In this document: piece by piece, positions 9,766-17,197 of the stretch
How the letters are laid out: every line of letters starts with the position of its first letter
Numbering within the stretch: the first letter of the stretch is position 1
DNA from: AP-15 sp035538335
GTDB lineage: Bacteria > Pseudomonadota > Alphaproteobacteria > ATCC43930 > CGMCC-115725
Direction: 5' to 3'
NCBI GenBank assembly: GCA_035538335.1
Contig: DATLKN010000008.1
Span: forward strand, 190,326-254,325
DNA length: 64,000 nt
Notes under the pieces: model-generated
What the model was told of the DNA's origin: nothing
Database searches by the model: none
The model's input: the letters and a program-made list of their open reading frames with translations, nothing else
Translations under genes and position numbers: made by a program

Positions 9766-10209
9766 TCAAAACGTCATGAACACGGTCGGCTGGCCGTGTT
9801 CGGGGATAGCGAAGACCGTCAGCTTCCCCTCTTTTGCCCCCATCATGCCGGGCGCCCCTGCGGGCATCCCCGGCAAGGTGATGCCCTTGAGCGGCGGACG
9901 GTCTTCGAGGAGCTTCTGCACCGCCGCGGCCGGTACGAGCCCGCCGACGACATAGCCCCCGATATAAGCCACGTGGCAGCCTTCGAGGTCTTTCGGGATG
10001 CCGGCTTTGCGGCTCATCGCCGAGACCTCGTCCGGGGAGGCCGATTTGACGGTAACCGCAAAGCCGTGCCGCCGCAGATAGCCGACATAACTCTCGCAGC
10101 ACCCGCATCCCGGATCGCGATAGAGCGTCGCGGCGGCCGGCTCGGCGTGCGCCGCCGGCGCGAGCGAGAGAAGCGGCGCGGAAAGCAGCAAGGCGCGTCT
10201 GGTGATCAT
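9766..10209 (-). CDS. DUF411 family periplasmic metal-binding protein
   Basis: The 147-residue product has an exported N-terminus (MITRRALLLSAPLLSL, ending AHAEP) and the DUF411 core. That core comprises DPGCGCCESYVGYLRRHGF near residue 32 and the Gly-rich CHVAYIGGYVVGGLVP. DUF411 proteins are usually found with copper-resistance genes, and the CGCC motif is the presumed metal site. ATG 10209 follows a GAAAGG ribosome site. Only 5 bases separate it from the upstream membrane protein gene. Confidence 0.88.
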   Translation of the reverse strand: MITRRALLLSAPLLSLAPAAHAEPAAATLYRDPGCGCCESYVGYLRRHGFAVTVKSASPDEVSAMSRKAGIPKDLEGCHVAYIGGYVVGGLVPAAAVQKLLEDRPPLKGITLPGMPAGAPGMMGAKEGKLTVFAIPEHGQPTVFMTF

Positions 10210-10214
10210 CGCAA

Positions 10215-10595
10215 TTACCTTTCTTGGTTGGAGAGCGGCGCACCGGTCCGCTCGATCGGCGCGACAGTCGCGCTCGAAGCGTCTGTTTGCACGCCCGGCA
10301 GCGCCGCCGGGTTCACGCTCCGACGCATCATGCAGAGGCCGAGCGCGCACATCACGGCGCAGGGCGCGATCGAAAGCAGGATCGGGGCGAGGCCGATGGC
10401 GACGAGCCATGGCCAACCGAGCGCCGCCCCGCCGATCGCGAGCGCCGCGACGCCGAGCAGAAGCCCGCGACTCCCCCGCAGCCGGGTTGGGAGATGGCTG
10501 TTCCGTAGGGAGCTGTTGCTCTCGGATCCCTGCTGGCGGCAGGCGTCCGCAGAGCGCGTGCTCGGGTCCGCGCCCCTCATATCCATCGTTGGCAT
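10215..10595 (-). CDS. Small membrane protein with PCAVMCALGLCM segment
   Basis: A 126-residue protein. After about 43 polar residues come two adjacent hydrophobic helices. The second contains LLSIAPCAVMCALGLCMMRR, which places three Cys and two Met in or at the membrane. Similar short proteins occur next to copper determinants, where membrane Cys/Met may pass metal; this is inference. It is the first gene of the close-packed leftward run; AGAAGGGG precedes the start. Confidence 0.65.
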   Translation of the reverse strand: MPTMDMRGADPSTRSADACRQQGSESNSSLRNSHLPTRLRGSRGLLLGVAALAIGGAALGWPWLVAIGLAPILLSIAPCAVMCALGLCMMRRSVNPAALPGVQTDASSATVAPIERTGAPLSNQER

Positions 10596-10734
10596 CCGTG
10601 CGACCCCTTCTCTTCGACGGCCGGCGGCGCGACGGAGGATCGGTTCGCGCGCCGCAGCAATGTCGATGTAAAGCAGTGCCTAGGCCGGTCAGCCGGCGGA
10701 ATCCGCCTGAAAGCGACCGCGCATGGTCATCGCC

Positions 10735-10751
10735 GCCGGCTGGAAGCCGGC
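10735..10751 (-). terminator. Hairpin directly after the Cys-rich secreted gene
   Basis: GCCGGCT (10735-10741) and AGCCGGC (10745-10751) pair perfectly around three bases, 3 bases beyond the stop of the leftward gene ending at 10754. There is no T-run, so it may be a processed 3' end or a repeat remnant rather than an intrinsic terminator. Confidence 0.4.
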
Positions 10752-10753
10752 GC

Positions 10754-11089
10754 TTACGCGAGGAGGGGAGGCCTCGGAGGGAAGGGATCGGGGGCCGGAT
10801 TGAGCCCGGGCGGGATGCCGCCCGCGCTCAGGGCGAAGCGATGTCCGGTCCAGGCGACCGGCGCTGCCATCGCATTCGGGCTGGGCAGCGTGGCGGGTGC
10901 GAGGCAGGGCAGCTGACACGGCTGCATGCCGACATGCCCAACCATGCCCGAACCCGGACATTTGCCGTGCGCGAGCGGGCATTCGCTCTTCGCGGCGCTC
11001 GAAGCCATGGCCAGCACACCTGTACCCTGGGTTATCAGCCAGAGGGCTATGGCAATCACGACGGCTATCGAACGCACCCTGCGCCACAT
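10754..11089 (-). CDS. Secreted Cys/Met/His small protein, DUF2946-like
   Basis: A 111-residue product with a hydrophobic leader (residues 6-28) and a compact CPLAHGKCPGSGMVGHVG region followed by QPCQLPC: four Cys, two His and two Met within about 30 residues. The tail is proline-rich (PDPFPPRPP), as in DUF2946-type proteins often seen beside copper genes. The match is by general pattern only. It is 158 bases upstream of the main leftward operon and points the same way. No clear ribosome site precedes the ATG. Confidence 0.6.
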   Translation of the reverse strand: MWRRVRSIAVVIAIALWLITQGTGVLAMASSAAKSECPLAHGKCPGSGMVGHVGMQPCQLPCLAPATLPSPNAMAAPVAWTGHRFALSAGGIPPGLNPAPDPFPPRPPLLA

Positions 11090-11203
11090 GCCGGTCTAAG
11101 TGCGCTTCGATGTTCTCGTTGTCAACTCGGCGTAAGGGCGCTAGCCGAGCATCCTGCCGTCGATTGACAAAACTGCAACGGGGCGGCCGGGCGCAGTTCG
11201 TTC

Positions 11204-11653
11204 TTACGGCGGGTTGCCGCTCGGCGTCGTGTTGAACCGCCCCATATTGCCGATCAATTGCTCGAGAAAGGTCAGGTGGCGGCCGGGCGCCGGCGTCGCC
11301 CCCGGCGCCGGCGAGATGTTCTCGGCGTCCTTCATGCCCTTGTGCACGACCGCCTTGACGACCCCCTGCTGGTTGAACTCGACGACATAGACTTCCTGGT
11401 CGAGCACCTTTGGATCGAAGAAGGCGATCCGCTTCGTGCGCTTGCTGATGTAATACCAGTGGTTCGGATCGAAGACGCCGACGCTCGATGGGCTGCCGAG
11501 AATTTGCGTGACCTCGGTCTTCGTCGTCTTGCCGGGATGGATCTGCGCGATCTCGTCGTGCGACGGCAGGTTGCCGTGCAGGTTCACGTCGGTCTGGCAA
11601 GCCGCCGCCGTTCCCGCGACGAGGGCGAGGAAGAAAAGGGTTTTGCTGTGCAT
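11204..11653 (-). CDS. bamE: BamE/SmpA-family outer-membrane assembly lipoprotein
   Basis: BamE is a lipoprotein of the BAM complex that inserts beta-barrels into the outer membrane. The 149-residue protein has a signal ending GTAAACQT, with lipidation at that Cys, followed by the BamE core: IHPGKTTKTEVTQILGSPS, then FDPNHWYYISKRTKRIAFF and VLDQEVYVVEFN. The tail is low-complexity Pro/Gly. The start is ATG 11653; the frame is open to 11680, but the extra residues precede the signal. Divergent from the CBP3-type gene, an arrangement usual in alphaproteobacteria. Confidence 0.9.
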   Translation of the reverse strand: MHSKTLFFLALVAGTAAACQTDVNLHGNLPSHDEIAQIHPGKTTKTEVTQILGSPSSVGVFDPNHWYYISKRTKRIAFFDPKVLDQEVYVVEFNQQGVVKAVVHKGMKDAENISPAPGATPAPGRHLTFLEQLIGNMGRFNTTPSGNPP

Positions 11654-11795
11654 GGCCGGCGATGCGGAAGATTTTGGCAATCCGCCCCGAGCGGAGCGGA
11701 GACGTTGAAAGGATACCGGGCGGTGCCCATTTCGTGTGACACCTTCAGCCGCCAGCCGTTGTTTGTCAACGCCGCGTATCGTGTTGGATGAACGC

Positions 11796-12341
11796 GTGAT
11801 TTCCTTTTCGCGACAAAAGGGGGTCGAGGAAGCCGCCGGGCTCGCCTATCTCCGGGCCGTCGAAGAGGCGCGCCAGCCGCTTCTCTTCACCGATTACGGC
11901 GTGCCCGACACGCTCGACGGCCGCTTCGAGCTGATCTGCCTCTTCGCTTTCCTCTACCTCTACCGCCTCAAATCCGAGCGGCCTCGGTCGGCGGCGCTCG
12001 CCCAAGCGTTTTTCGACACGATGTTCGCCGATATGGACCGCAGCCTGCGTGAACTGGGCACCAGCGATCTGCGCGTCGGCCGCGAGGTTAGGCGGATGGC
12101 CGAGGCATTCTATGGCCGCATCCGCGCCTATGAGGCGGGGCTCGACGGCGATGACGAGGCGCTGTGCGCGGCGCTTGCGCGCAACCTCTATGGCACCGTC
12201 GCGCCGCCGCCCGAGGCGGTTGCGGCGATTGCGCGCTATCTGCGCGCCACCGCCGCCGCGCTGCACCGCGAGGACACGGCCGAACTCCTGCAGGGCCGCG
12301 TCCGCTTCGCCCCCGTGCCGCCGCTTGCGGAGGCGTCATGA
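11796..12341 (+). CDS. Ubiquinol-cytochrome c chaperone (CBP3/UQCC1 family)
   Basis: The family assists assembly of the cytochrome bc1 complex. The roughly 181-residue product shows YGVPDTLDGRFELICLFAFLYLYRL, LAQAFFDTMFADMDRSLRELG and VRRMAEAFYGRIRAYEAGL, the standard blocks. The start is uncertain: GTG at 11796 follows a weak GGATGA and gives a family-like N-terminus, while GTGs at 11781 and 11736 are in frame. The stop overlaps the next gene (ATGA). It heads the yceD-rpmF-plsX-fabH-ihfA string. Confidence 0.85.
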   Translation: MISFSRQKGVEEAAGLAYLRAVEEARQPLLFTDYGVPDTLDGRFELICLFAFLYLYRLKSERPRSAALAQAFFDTMFADMDRSLRELGTSDLRVGREVRRMAEAFYGRIRAYEAGLDGDDEALCAALARNLYGTVAPPPEAVAAIARYLRATAAALHREDTAELLQGRVRFAPVPPLAEAS

Positions 12342-12856
12342 CCGCCCCGACGCCCGAATTCTCCCGTCTCGTGCCGCTCGCGCGGATCGGCCGCGACAAG
12401 CACCATGAACCGATCGAGGCGAATGCGGAGGAGCGCGAGGCGCTCGCCCGCCGCCTCGACCTCGTCGCGCTCGACCGGCTGTCGGCGGTGGCGGCGCTGT
12501 GGCGCGAAGCCAATGGCGAGATCGTGCTCGAAGCGGCCTGGGAGGCTGAATTCGTGCAGAATTGTGTGGCCAGCCTCGAACCGGTTGCGGGTGCGGCCAG
12601 CGACGCTTTCGTGCTGCGCTACGGGCCGGAAGCGGCGAGCGGGCGGCTGCTTCTGCTCGGACCCGACGAGGCGGATTTCGAGCCGCTCGCCGGCGACTCG
12701 GTCGATGTCGGCGAGGCGGTGGCGCAGGAATTGTCACTGTCGCTGCCGGCCTTCCCGCGCCACCCCGACGCGACGGCCGAAGCCTCGCTCGAAGAGAAGC
12801 GGGCGGAGACCGCCTTCGCCGCGCTCTCCGCGTTGCGCCCGCCCGGCGATACGTGA
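12338..12856 (+). CDS. yceD: YceD/DUF177 family protein
   Basis: A 172-residue cytosolic protein of the family encoded upstream of rpmF across bacteria; it is linked to 23S rRNA accumulation in some species. The central stretch, LEAAWEAEFVQNCVASLEPV followed by an acidic run (LGPDEADFEPL) and DVGEAVAQELSLSLPAFPRH, is characteristic. The N-terminus PEFSRLVPL is also typical of alphaproteobacterial members. The ATG overlaps the upstream stop by four bases. A gap of 100 bases then leads to rpmF. Confidence 0.88.
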   Translation: MTAPTPEFSRLVPLARIGRDKHHEPIEANAEEREALARRLDLVALDRLSAVAALWREANGEIVLEAAWEAEFVQNCVASLEPVAGAASDAFVLRYGPEAASGRLLLLGPDEADFEPLAGDSVDVGEAVAQELSLSLPAFPRHPDATAEASLEEKRAETAFAALSALRPPGDT

Positions 12857-12956
12857 GCATTCTTGCGCGCCGGCCGGATCGCTGTTGCCGCGGCCGGGGT
12901 TTTTAGCATATTACCATCTGCGCAATCCGGTTTGCCCCGAACCTCGAGTTTCCCCA

Positions 12957-13145
12957 ATGGCCGTTCCCAAAAAGAAGACTTCGCCGTCGCGCCGCAACAT
13001 GCGCCGCTCGCACCACGCGCTCACATCGGCGGCCTACGCCGAGTGTTCGAATTGCGGCGAGCTGAAGCGGCCGCATCACCTCTGCCCATCCTGCGGCTAC
13101 TACAACGGGCGCGAAGTCGTCCCGCCGCGGGCGGAGACGGCTTGA
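12957..13145 (+). CDS. rpmF: 50S ribosomal protein L32
   Basis: The 62-residue ribosomal protein begins MAVPKKKTSPSRRNMRRSHH, the universal L32 N-terminus. It carries a four-cysteine zinc ribbon, CSNC then CPSC, so this is the zinc-binding form. The position between yceD and plsX is conserved. The frame is open far upstream, but nothing before this ATG looks like L32. Confidence 0.97.
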   Translation: MAVPKKKTSPSRRNMRRSHHALTSAAYAECSNCGELKRPHHLCPSCGYYNGREVVPPRAETA

Positions 13146-13176
13146 CCGGGAAAGCCGGGCGCGAAGGCCGCGCAAG

Positions 13177-14223
13177 GTGACCGCAGCGACGACGATCGCA
13201 CTCGACGCAATGGGTGGCGACAAGGCGCCCGGCATCGTATTGCGCGGCGCCGATATCGCGCTGACGCGCTTTCCGCAGACGCGGTTTCTGGTATTCGGCG
13301 CCGAAGACGCGGTGCGGCCGCTGCTGTCGAAGCTGCCGGCGCTGGCCGAGGCCGTCACGCTGCACCACACGAGCGAAGCCGTCGCCGACGATGCGAAGCC
13401 TTCGCAGGCGCTGCGCGGCGGGCGGCAGACGAGCATGCGTCTCGCCATCGACGCGGTCGCCGAGGGACGCGCCGACGGCGTCGTCTCGGCCGGCAATACC
13501 GGCGCGCTGATGGCGATGGCGAAATTCGTGCTGAAAACATTGCCGGGGATCGACCGGCCGGCGATCGCCTCGCTGTTCCCGACGCGCCGCGGCGAGAGCG
13601 TCATGCTCGACCTCGGCGCCAATGTCGAATGCGATTCCGAGAACCTCGTGCAGTTCGCGCTGATGGGCGACGTGTTCGCGCGCACCGTGCTCGGCCTCGT
13701 CGAACCGACCGTCGGCCTCTTGAACGTCGGGGCCGAGGATCTGAAGGGCAACGACGCGGTGCGCGCGGCCAGCGCCCGGCTGCGCGGCGCGATGACGCCA
13801 ATTCGCTTTTATGGCTTCATCGAGGGGGACGACATCACCGCCGGCACGGTCGACGTCATCGTCACCGACGGCTTCACCGGCAACATCGCGCTGAAGACTG
13901 CGGAAGGCACGGCCAAATTCTACAGCGAGGCGTTGCGCGCGGCCTTGCGCCACTCGCTGTTGGCGCGCATCGGCTGTCTGTTTGCCCGCGGCGCGCTCAG
14001 AAAGCTCGGCGCTCGGCTCGATCCGCGGCGCTATAATGGGGCCGTGTTCGTCGGGCTCGGGGGGATTGCGGTGAAAAGCCACGGCTCGGCCGACGCGTTC
14101 GGCTTCGCCAACGCGATCGGCGTCGCCATCGACATGGCGGCCAACGGCTTTCTCGAAAAGATCCGCGTCGAGCTGGCGCGGCTTTACGACGCGCACGCGA
14201 CACCGCAGCCGGCGGCGCTGTAG
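13177..14223 (+). CDS. plsX: Phosphate acyltransferase PlsX
   Basis: PlsX converts acyl-ACP to acyl-phosphate, which feeds PlsY in phospholipid synthesis; it is peripheral to the inner membrane. The 348-residue product opens with TTIALDAMGGDKAPGIVL, continues to SAGNTGALMAMAKFVL and ends with the family motif GLGGIAVKSHGSADAFGF. The start is GTG. The gene is followed 9 bases later by fabH, as in most bacteria. Confidence 0.95.
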   Translation: MTAATTIALDAMGGDKAPGIVLRGADIALTRFPQTRFLVFGAEDAVRPLLSKLPALAEAVTLHHTSEAVADDAKPSQALRGGRQTSMRLAIDAVAEGRADGVVSAGNTGALMAMAKFVLKTLPGIDRPAIASLFPTRRGESVMLDLGANVECDSENLVQFALMGDVFARTVLGLVEPTVGLLNVGAEDLKGNDAVRAASARLRGAMTPIRFYGFIEGDDITAGTVDVIVTDGFTGNIALKTAEGTAKFYSEALRAALRHSLLARIGCLFARGALRKLGARLDPRRYNGAVFVGLGGIAVKSHGSADAFGFANAIGVAIDMAANGFLEKIRVELARLYDAHATPQPAAL

Positions 14224-14232
14224 GGCGCGGCC

Positions 14233-15198
14233 GTGCTCCTGCGGTCCCAGATCGCCGGGTGCGGCGCCTATTTGCCCGAGCGCGTCGTCGGCAACGAGGA
14301 ACTGGCGAGCCGGCTCGACACCTCCGACGCGTGGATCCGGCAGCGCACCGGCATCTCCGAGCGGCGCATCGCCGCGCCGGGCGAGCTGACCTCGGACCTC
14401 GCCGTCGCCGCCGCCGAGCGGGCACTCGCGCGGGCCGGGATGAGCGGCGGCGACCTCGATCTGATCGTGCTGGCGACCGCGACCCCGGACAACACCTTTC
14501 CGGCGACCGCGACGCGGGTGCAGGCGCGGCTCGGCATGAAGCGGGGCGCCGCCTTCGATGTGCAGGCGGTGTGCGCCGGCTTCATTTTCGCGCTGGCGGC
14601 CGCCGACAACGCGCTGCGCCTCGGCCAGGCGCGCACTGCCCTGGTGATCGGGGCGGAGACCTTCTCGCGCATTCTCGACTGGCAGGACCGCGGCACTTGC
14701 GTGCTGTTCGGCGACGGCGCCGGCGCGCTCGTGCTGAACGCCGCGCCGGCCGGCGGCAAGCGCGGCGTGCTGTCGACGCATCTGCATTCGGACGGGCGGC
14801 AATACGACATCCTCTATGTCGATGGCGGGCCGTCCTCGACCGGGCTCGCCGGACATCTGCGGATGGAGGGGCGGGAAGTCTTCCGCCAGGCGGTCGAGCA
14901 TCTGAGCGCGGTCGTCGACGAGGCGCTCGCCGCCAACGGCCTCGGCCCTTCCGACATCGACTGGCTAGTGCCGCATCAGGCGAACAGCCGGATCATCGAT
15001 GGTATCGCGAAGAAGCTCGCGCTGCCGCGCGACAAGGTGGTGATGACGATCGACCGGCACGCCAACACCTCGGCCGCCTCGATCCCGCTGGCGCTCGATG
15101 CGGCGGTCGCGGACGGCCGCATCGAGCCGGGCGATCTCGTGCTGATGGAGGCCTTGGGCGGCGGACTTTCCTGGGGCGCCAGCCTGGTGCGCTGGTAG
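14233..15198 (+). CDS. fabH: Beta-ketoacyl-ACP synthase III
   Basis: FabH starts fatty acid synthesis by condensing acetyl-CoA with malonyl-ACP. The 321-residue protein has the catalytic triad in place: C114 in QAVCAGF, H248 in VPHQAN and N278 in RHANTSAASI. The N-terminal WIRQRTGISERR motif is also present. The start is GTG at 14233, 9 bases after plsX. It is presumably co-transcribed with plsX and followed by a 111-base gap before ihfA. Confidence 0.96.
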   Translation: MLLRSQIAGCGAYLPERVVGNEELASRLDTSDAWIRQRTGISERRIAAPGELTSDLAVAAAERALARAGMSGGDLDLIVLATATPDNTFPATATRVQARLGMKRGAAFDVQAVCAGFIFALAAADNALRLGQARTALVIGAETFSRILDWQDRGTCVLFGDGAGALVLNAAPAGGKRGVLSTHLHSDGRQYDILYVDGGPSSTGLAGHLRMEGREVFRQAVEHLSAVVDEALAANGLGPSDIDWLVPHQANSRIIDGIAKKLALPRDKVVMTIDRHANTSAASIPLALDAAVADGRIEPGDLVLMEALGGGLSWGASLVRW

Positions 15199-15251
15199 GC
15201 CGGAAAGCGCCGCATTTTTTGCTCGAAGAACGCGTTGCAACGCTTTGGAAT

Positions 15252-15279
15252 TTGACGAGGTTTTGCGGCCGGTTTAACC
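15252..15279 (+). promoter_or_regulatory. Possible sigma-70 promoter for ihfA
   Basis: TTGACG at 15252-15257 is a good -35 match. TTAACC at 15274-15279 is a weak -10, with 16 bases between. It lies in the 111-base gap between fabH and ihfA, about 30 bases upstream of the ihfA ATG. Only the -35 is convincing. Confidence 0.3.
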
Positions 15280-15309
15280 TCGGTCCCGATCGAACGGGGG
15301 AAGGGCGTC

Positions 15310-15666
15310 ATGGCCGGACAAACGGTTACCCGCGCTCAGCTTTGCGAAGCGGTCTATCAAGAGGTGGGACTGTCGCGAAACGAATCCGCCGAACTTGTCG
15401 AATCGGTGATCGGCGAGATTGCCGGCGCCCTCGAACGCGGCGAGATGGTCAAGATCTCGTCCTTTGGCAGCTTCGCGGTGCGCCAAAAGGGCCAGCGGGT
15501 GGGGCGCAATCCGAAAACCGGCCAGGAGGTGCCGATCAGCCCGCGCCGGGTGCTGGTGTTTCGCGCCTCGCACACGCTGAAGGACCGCATCAACAACGGC
15601 CTCACCGGCGGCGAGCGCAAGGGGCGGACGGCGCGAGCCTCATCGGCCAAGGCGTCGTCGGCGTGA
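15310..15666 (+). CDS. ihfA: Integration host factor subunit alpha
   Basis: This DNA-bending HU/IHF protein is the partner of IhfB. The 118-residue product has VKISSFGSFAVRQKGQRVGRNPKTG, including the arm region GRNPKTGQEVPI and the C-terminal VLVFRASHTLK. About 20 extra Ser/Ala/Lys-rich residues follow the usual end. The ATG follows GGGGGAAGGG. The stop is 1 base before the merR start region. The ihfA-merR-tRNA-Pro order is a well-known alphaproteobacterial arrangement. Confidence 0.94.
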   Translation: MAGQTVTRAQLCEAVYQEVGLSRNESAELVESVIGEIAGALERGEMVKISSFGSFAVRQKGQRVGRNPKTGQEVPISPRRVLVFRASHTLKDRINNGLTGGERKGRTARASSAKASSA

Positions 15667-15667
15667 C

Positions 15668-16117
15668 GTGAGCGAGAGGGAAGCGGCGGCGATCCGCCGC
15701 CCCGGCAAATCGCCCGCCGCCTTCCGGACCACCGGAGAAGTCGCCGAGGAACTCGACCTGCCGGCCCATGTGCTGCGCTTCTGGGAATCAAAGTTCGCCC
15801 AGCTGAAGCCGCTGAAGCGCGGCGGCGGACGGCGCTATTACCGGCCCGAGGACGTCGACCTGCTGCGCTCGATCCGGCGCTGGCTCTATCAGGAAGGCTA
15901 TACCATCCGCGGCGTGCAAAAGCTGCTGCGCAACCCGAGCGGACGCGAGGGCGGGCCGGCGGAGGCGCCGCCGCCAGCCGTCCCGCCGGCCGCGGCGACA
16001 CTCTTCGCCTTCGACGAGCCGGCCGCGCCAACGCCGCCGCGCCCGCCTCTGCGTGCCGCCCTCGAGGAGGTGCGCCGCGAGCTGCTCGAGCTCCGCGCCC
16101 TGCTCGACAAAGTGTGA
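15668..16117 (+). CDS. MerR-family transcriptional regulator
   Basis: A 149-residue DNA-binding protein with a MerR-type helix-turn-helix at about residues 19-85: FRTTGEVAEELDLPAHVLRFWESKF then RRYYRPEDVDLLRSIRRWLYQEGYTIRGVQKLL. A proline/alanine-rich linker and a C-terminal Leu-rich coiled coil (LEEVRRELLELRALL) complete it. No metal-binding Cys is present. The GTG start almost abuts ihfA. Homologues in this position are conserved across alphaproteobacteria, but their target is not established to my knowledge. Confidence 0.88.
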   Translation: MSEREAAAIRRPGKSPAAFRTTGEVAEELDLPAHVLRFWESKFAQLKPLKRGGGRRYYRPEDVDLLRSIRRWLYQEGYTIRGVQKLLRNPSGREGGPAEAPPPAVPPAAATLFAFDEPAAPTPPRPPLRAALEEVRRELLELRALLDKV

Positions 16118-16177
16118 GCCCGGACGCGTCGTTGCGCAGGCGCCCGCTGATCACTATCATAATGGGCTCAGGCCGGT

Positions 16178-16254
16178 CGGAGCGTAGCGCAGCCTGGTAG
16201 CGCATCAGCATGGGGTGCTGGGGGTCGTGAGTTCGAATCTCACCGCTCCGACCA
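16178..16254 (+). tRNA. tRNA-Pro (anticodon GGG)
   Basis: A 77-base cloverleaf including the encoded CCA. The acceptor CGGAGCG pairs with CGCTCCG. The D arm is GCGC AGCCTGGTA GCGC. The anticodon stem TCAGC/GCTGG encloses the loop ATGGGGT with anticodon GGG. The T arm carries GTTCGAATC. It follows merR by 60 bases. CATAAT at 16158-16163 may be part of its promoter. Confidence 0.96.
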
Positions 16255-16285
16255 TTCTCCCGATCTCGCGCGAAGGAGCGCCGCC

Positions 16286-17179
16286 ATGGACCAGGCCCTC
16301 GAACCTTGGCAATGGCCCGAGGAGGAGTGGCGGCGGCGGGTCGAGAGGGTGCGCGCCGGGCGCCGCCTGCGTCCCGCCGACTGGCCCGAGGGGGCGCGCT
16401 GCGCGATCGCGCTGTCCTTCGATTCCGATCACGAAACCAACGAATTGCGCGACGGCGGCAAGTCGATCGGCCGGCTCGCCTGGGGACAGTACGGCGCCCG
16501 CGTCGGTGTCCCGCGCATTCTCGACCTGCTGGCCCGGCACGCCGTCAAGGCGAGCTTCTACGTGCCCGCCGTGACTGCGCTGCTGCACCCCGAGGAACAG
16601 CGCCGGGTCGTCGCAGAAGGCCACGAGATCGGCATCCACGGCTGGATCCACGAGGTCAACAGCCGGCTGCCGGAGGCCGCCGAGCGCGACCTGATGCGCC
16701 GCTCCGCCGATGTCCTCGAACGGGTCGCCGGGGTGCGGCCGGTCGGGCTTCGGACGCCTTCCTGGGATTTCAGCTGGCACACGCTCGAGATCGAGAAGGA
16801 GATGGGCCTCCTCTACGATTCCTCGCTGATGTCGGACGAGGATTGCTACGAATTGCTGCTCGACGGCGAGCCTTGCGGCGTCGTCGAGCTGCCGGTCGAA
16901 TGGGTGCGCGACGACGCCGTCTATTTCTGGATGGACCGCTTCCAATCGCTGCGGCCCTACACGCCGCCGGCCCAGGTCTTCGACATCTTCCGCCGCGAAT
17001 TCGACGCCGCCTATGACGAAGGCGGCATCTTCCAGCTGACGATGCACCCGCACGTCATCGGCTACCGCTCGCGCATCTGGATCCTGGAGGAGATCATCCG
17101 CCACGCCAAGGCGCGGCCCGGCGTCTGGTTCGCCACCCACGCGGACGTCGTCCGCTGGGCGAAGGAGCACGCGGCGTAA
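16286..17179 (+). CDS. Polysaccharide deacetylase (NodB-like) family protein
   Basis: A 297-residue cytosolic-type carbohydrate-esterase-4 fold protein. Metal and catalytic motifs are visible: LSFDSDHE at about residue 43 (motif 1 Asp-Asp with a following His), GHEIGIHGWIHE at about residue 113 (the H-x3-H-type motif 2), and LRTPSWDFSW (motif 3). No signal peptide is seen, and the length suits the PuuE/imidase-like subgroup that acts on small amides rather than cell-wall polymers; this subgroup call is inference. It is an isolated gene after tRNA-Pro. Confidence 0.85.
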   Translation: MDQALEPWQWPEEEWRRRVERVRAGRRLRPADWPEGARCAIALSFDSDHETNELRDGGKSIGRLAWGQYGARVGVPRILDLLARHAVKASFYVPAVTALLHPEEQRRVVAEGHEIGIHGWIHEVNSRLPEAAERDLMRRSADVLERVAGVRPVGLRTPSWDFSWHTLEIEKEMGLLYDSSLMSDEDCYELLLDGEPCGVVELPVEWVRDDAVYFWMDRFQSLRPYTPPAQVFDIFRREFDAAYDEGGIFQLTMHPHVIGYRSRIWILEEIIRHAKARPGVWFATHADVVRWAKEHAA

Positions 17180-17197
17180 AGGCTGGCGTCTCGATCC

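Noticed and set aside
12405..12956. Upstream extension of rpmF in the same frame
   Set aside because: Arg/Ser-rich shadow of yceD; L32 always starts at the MAVPKKK position.
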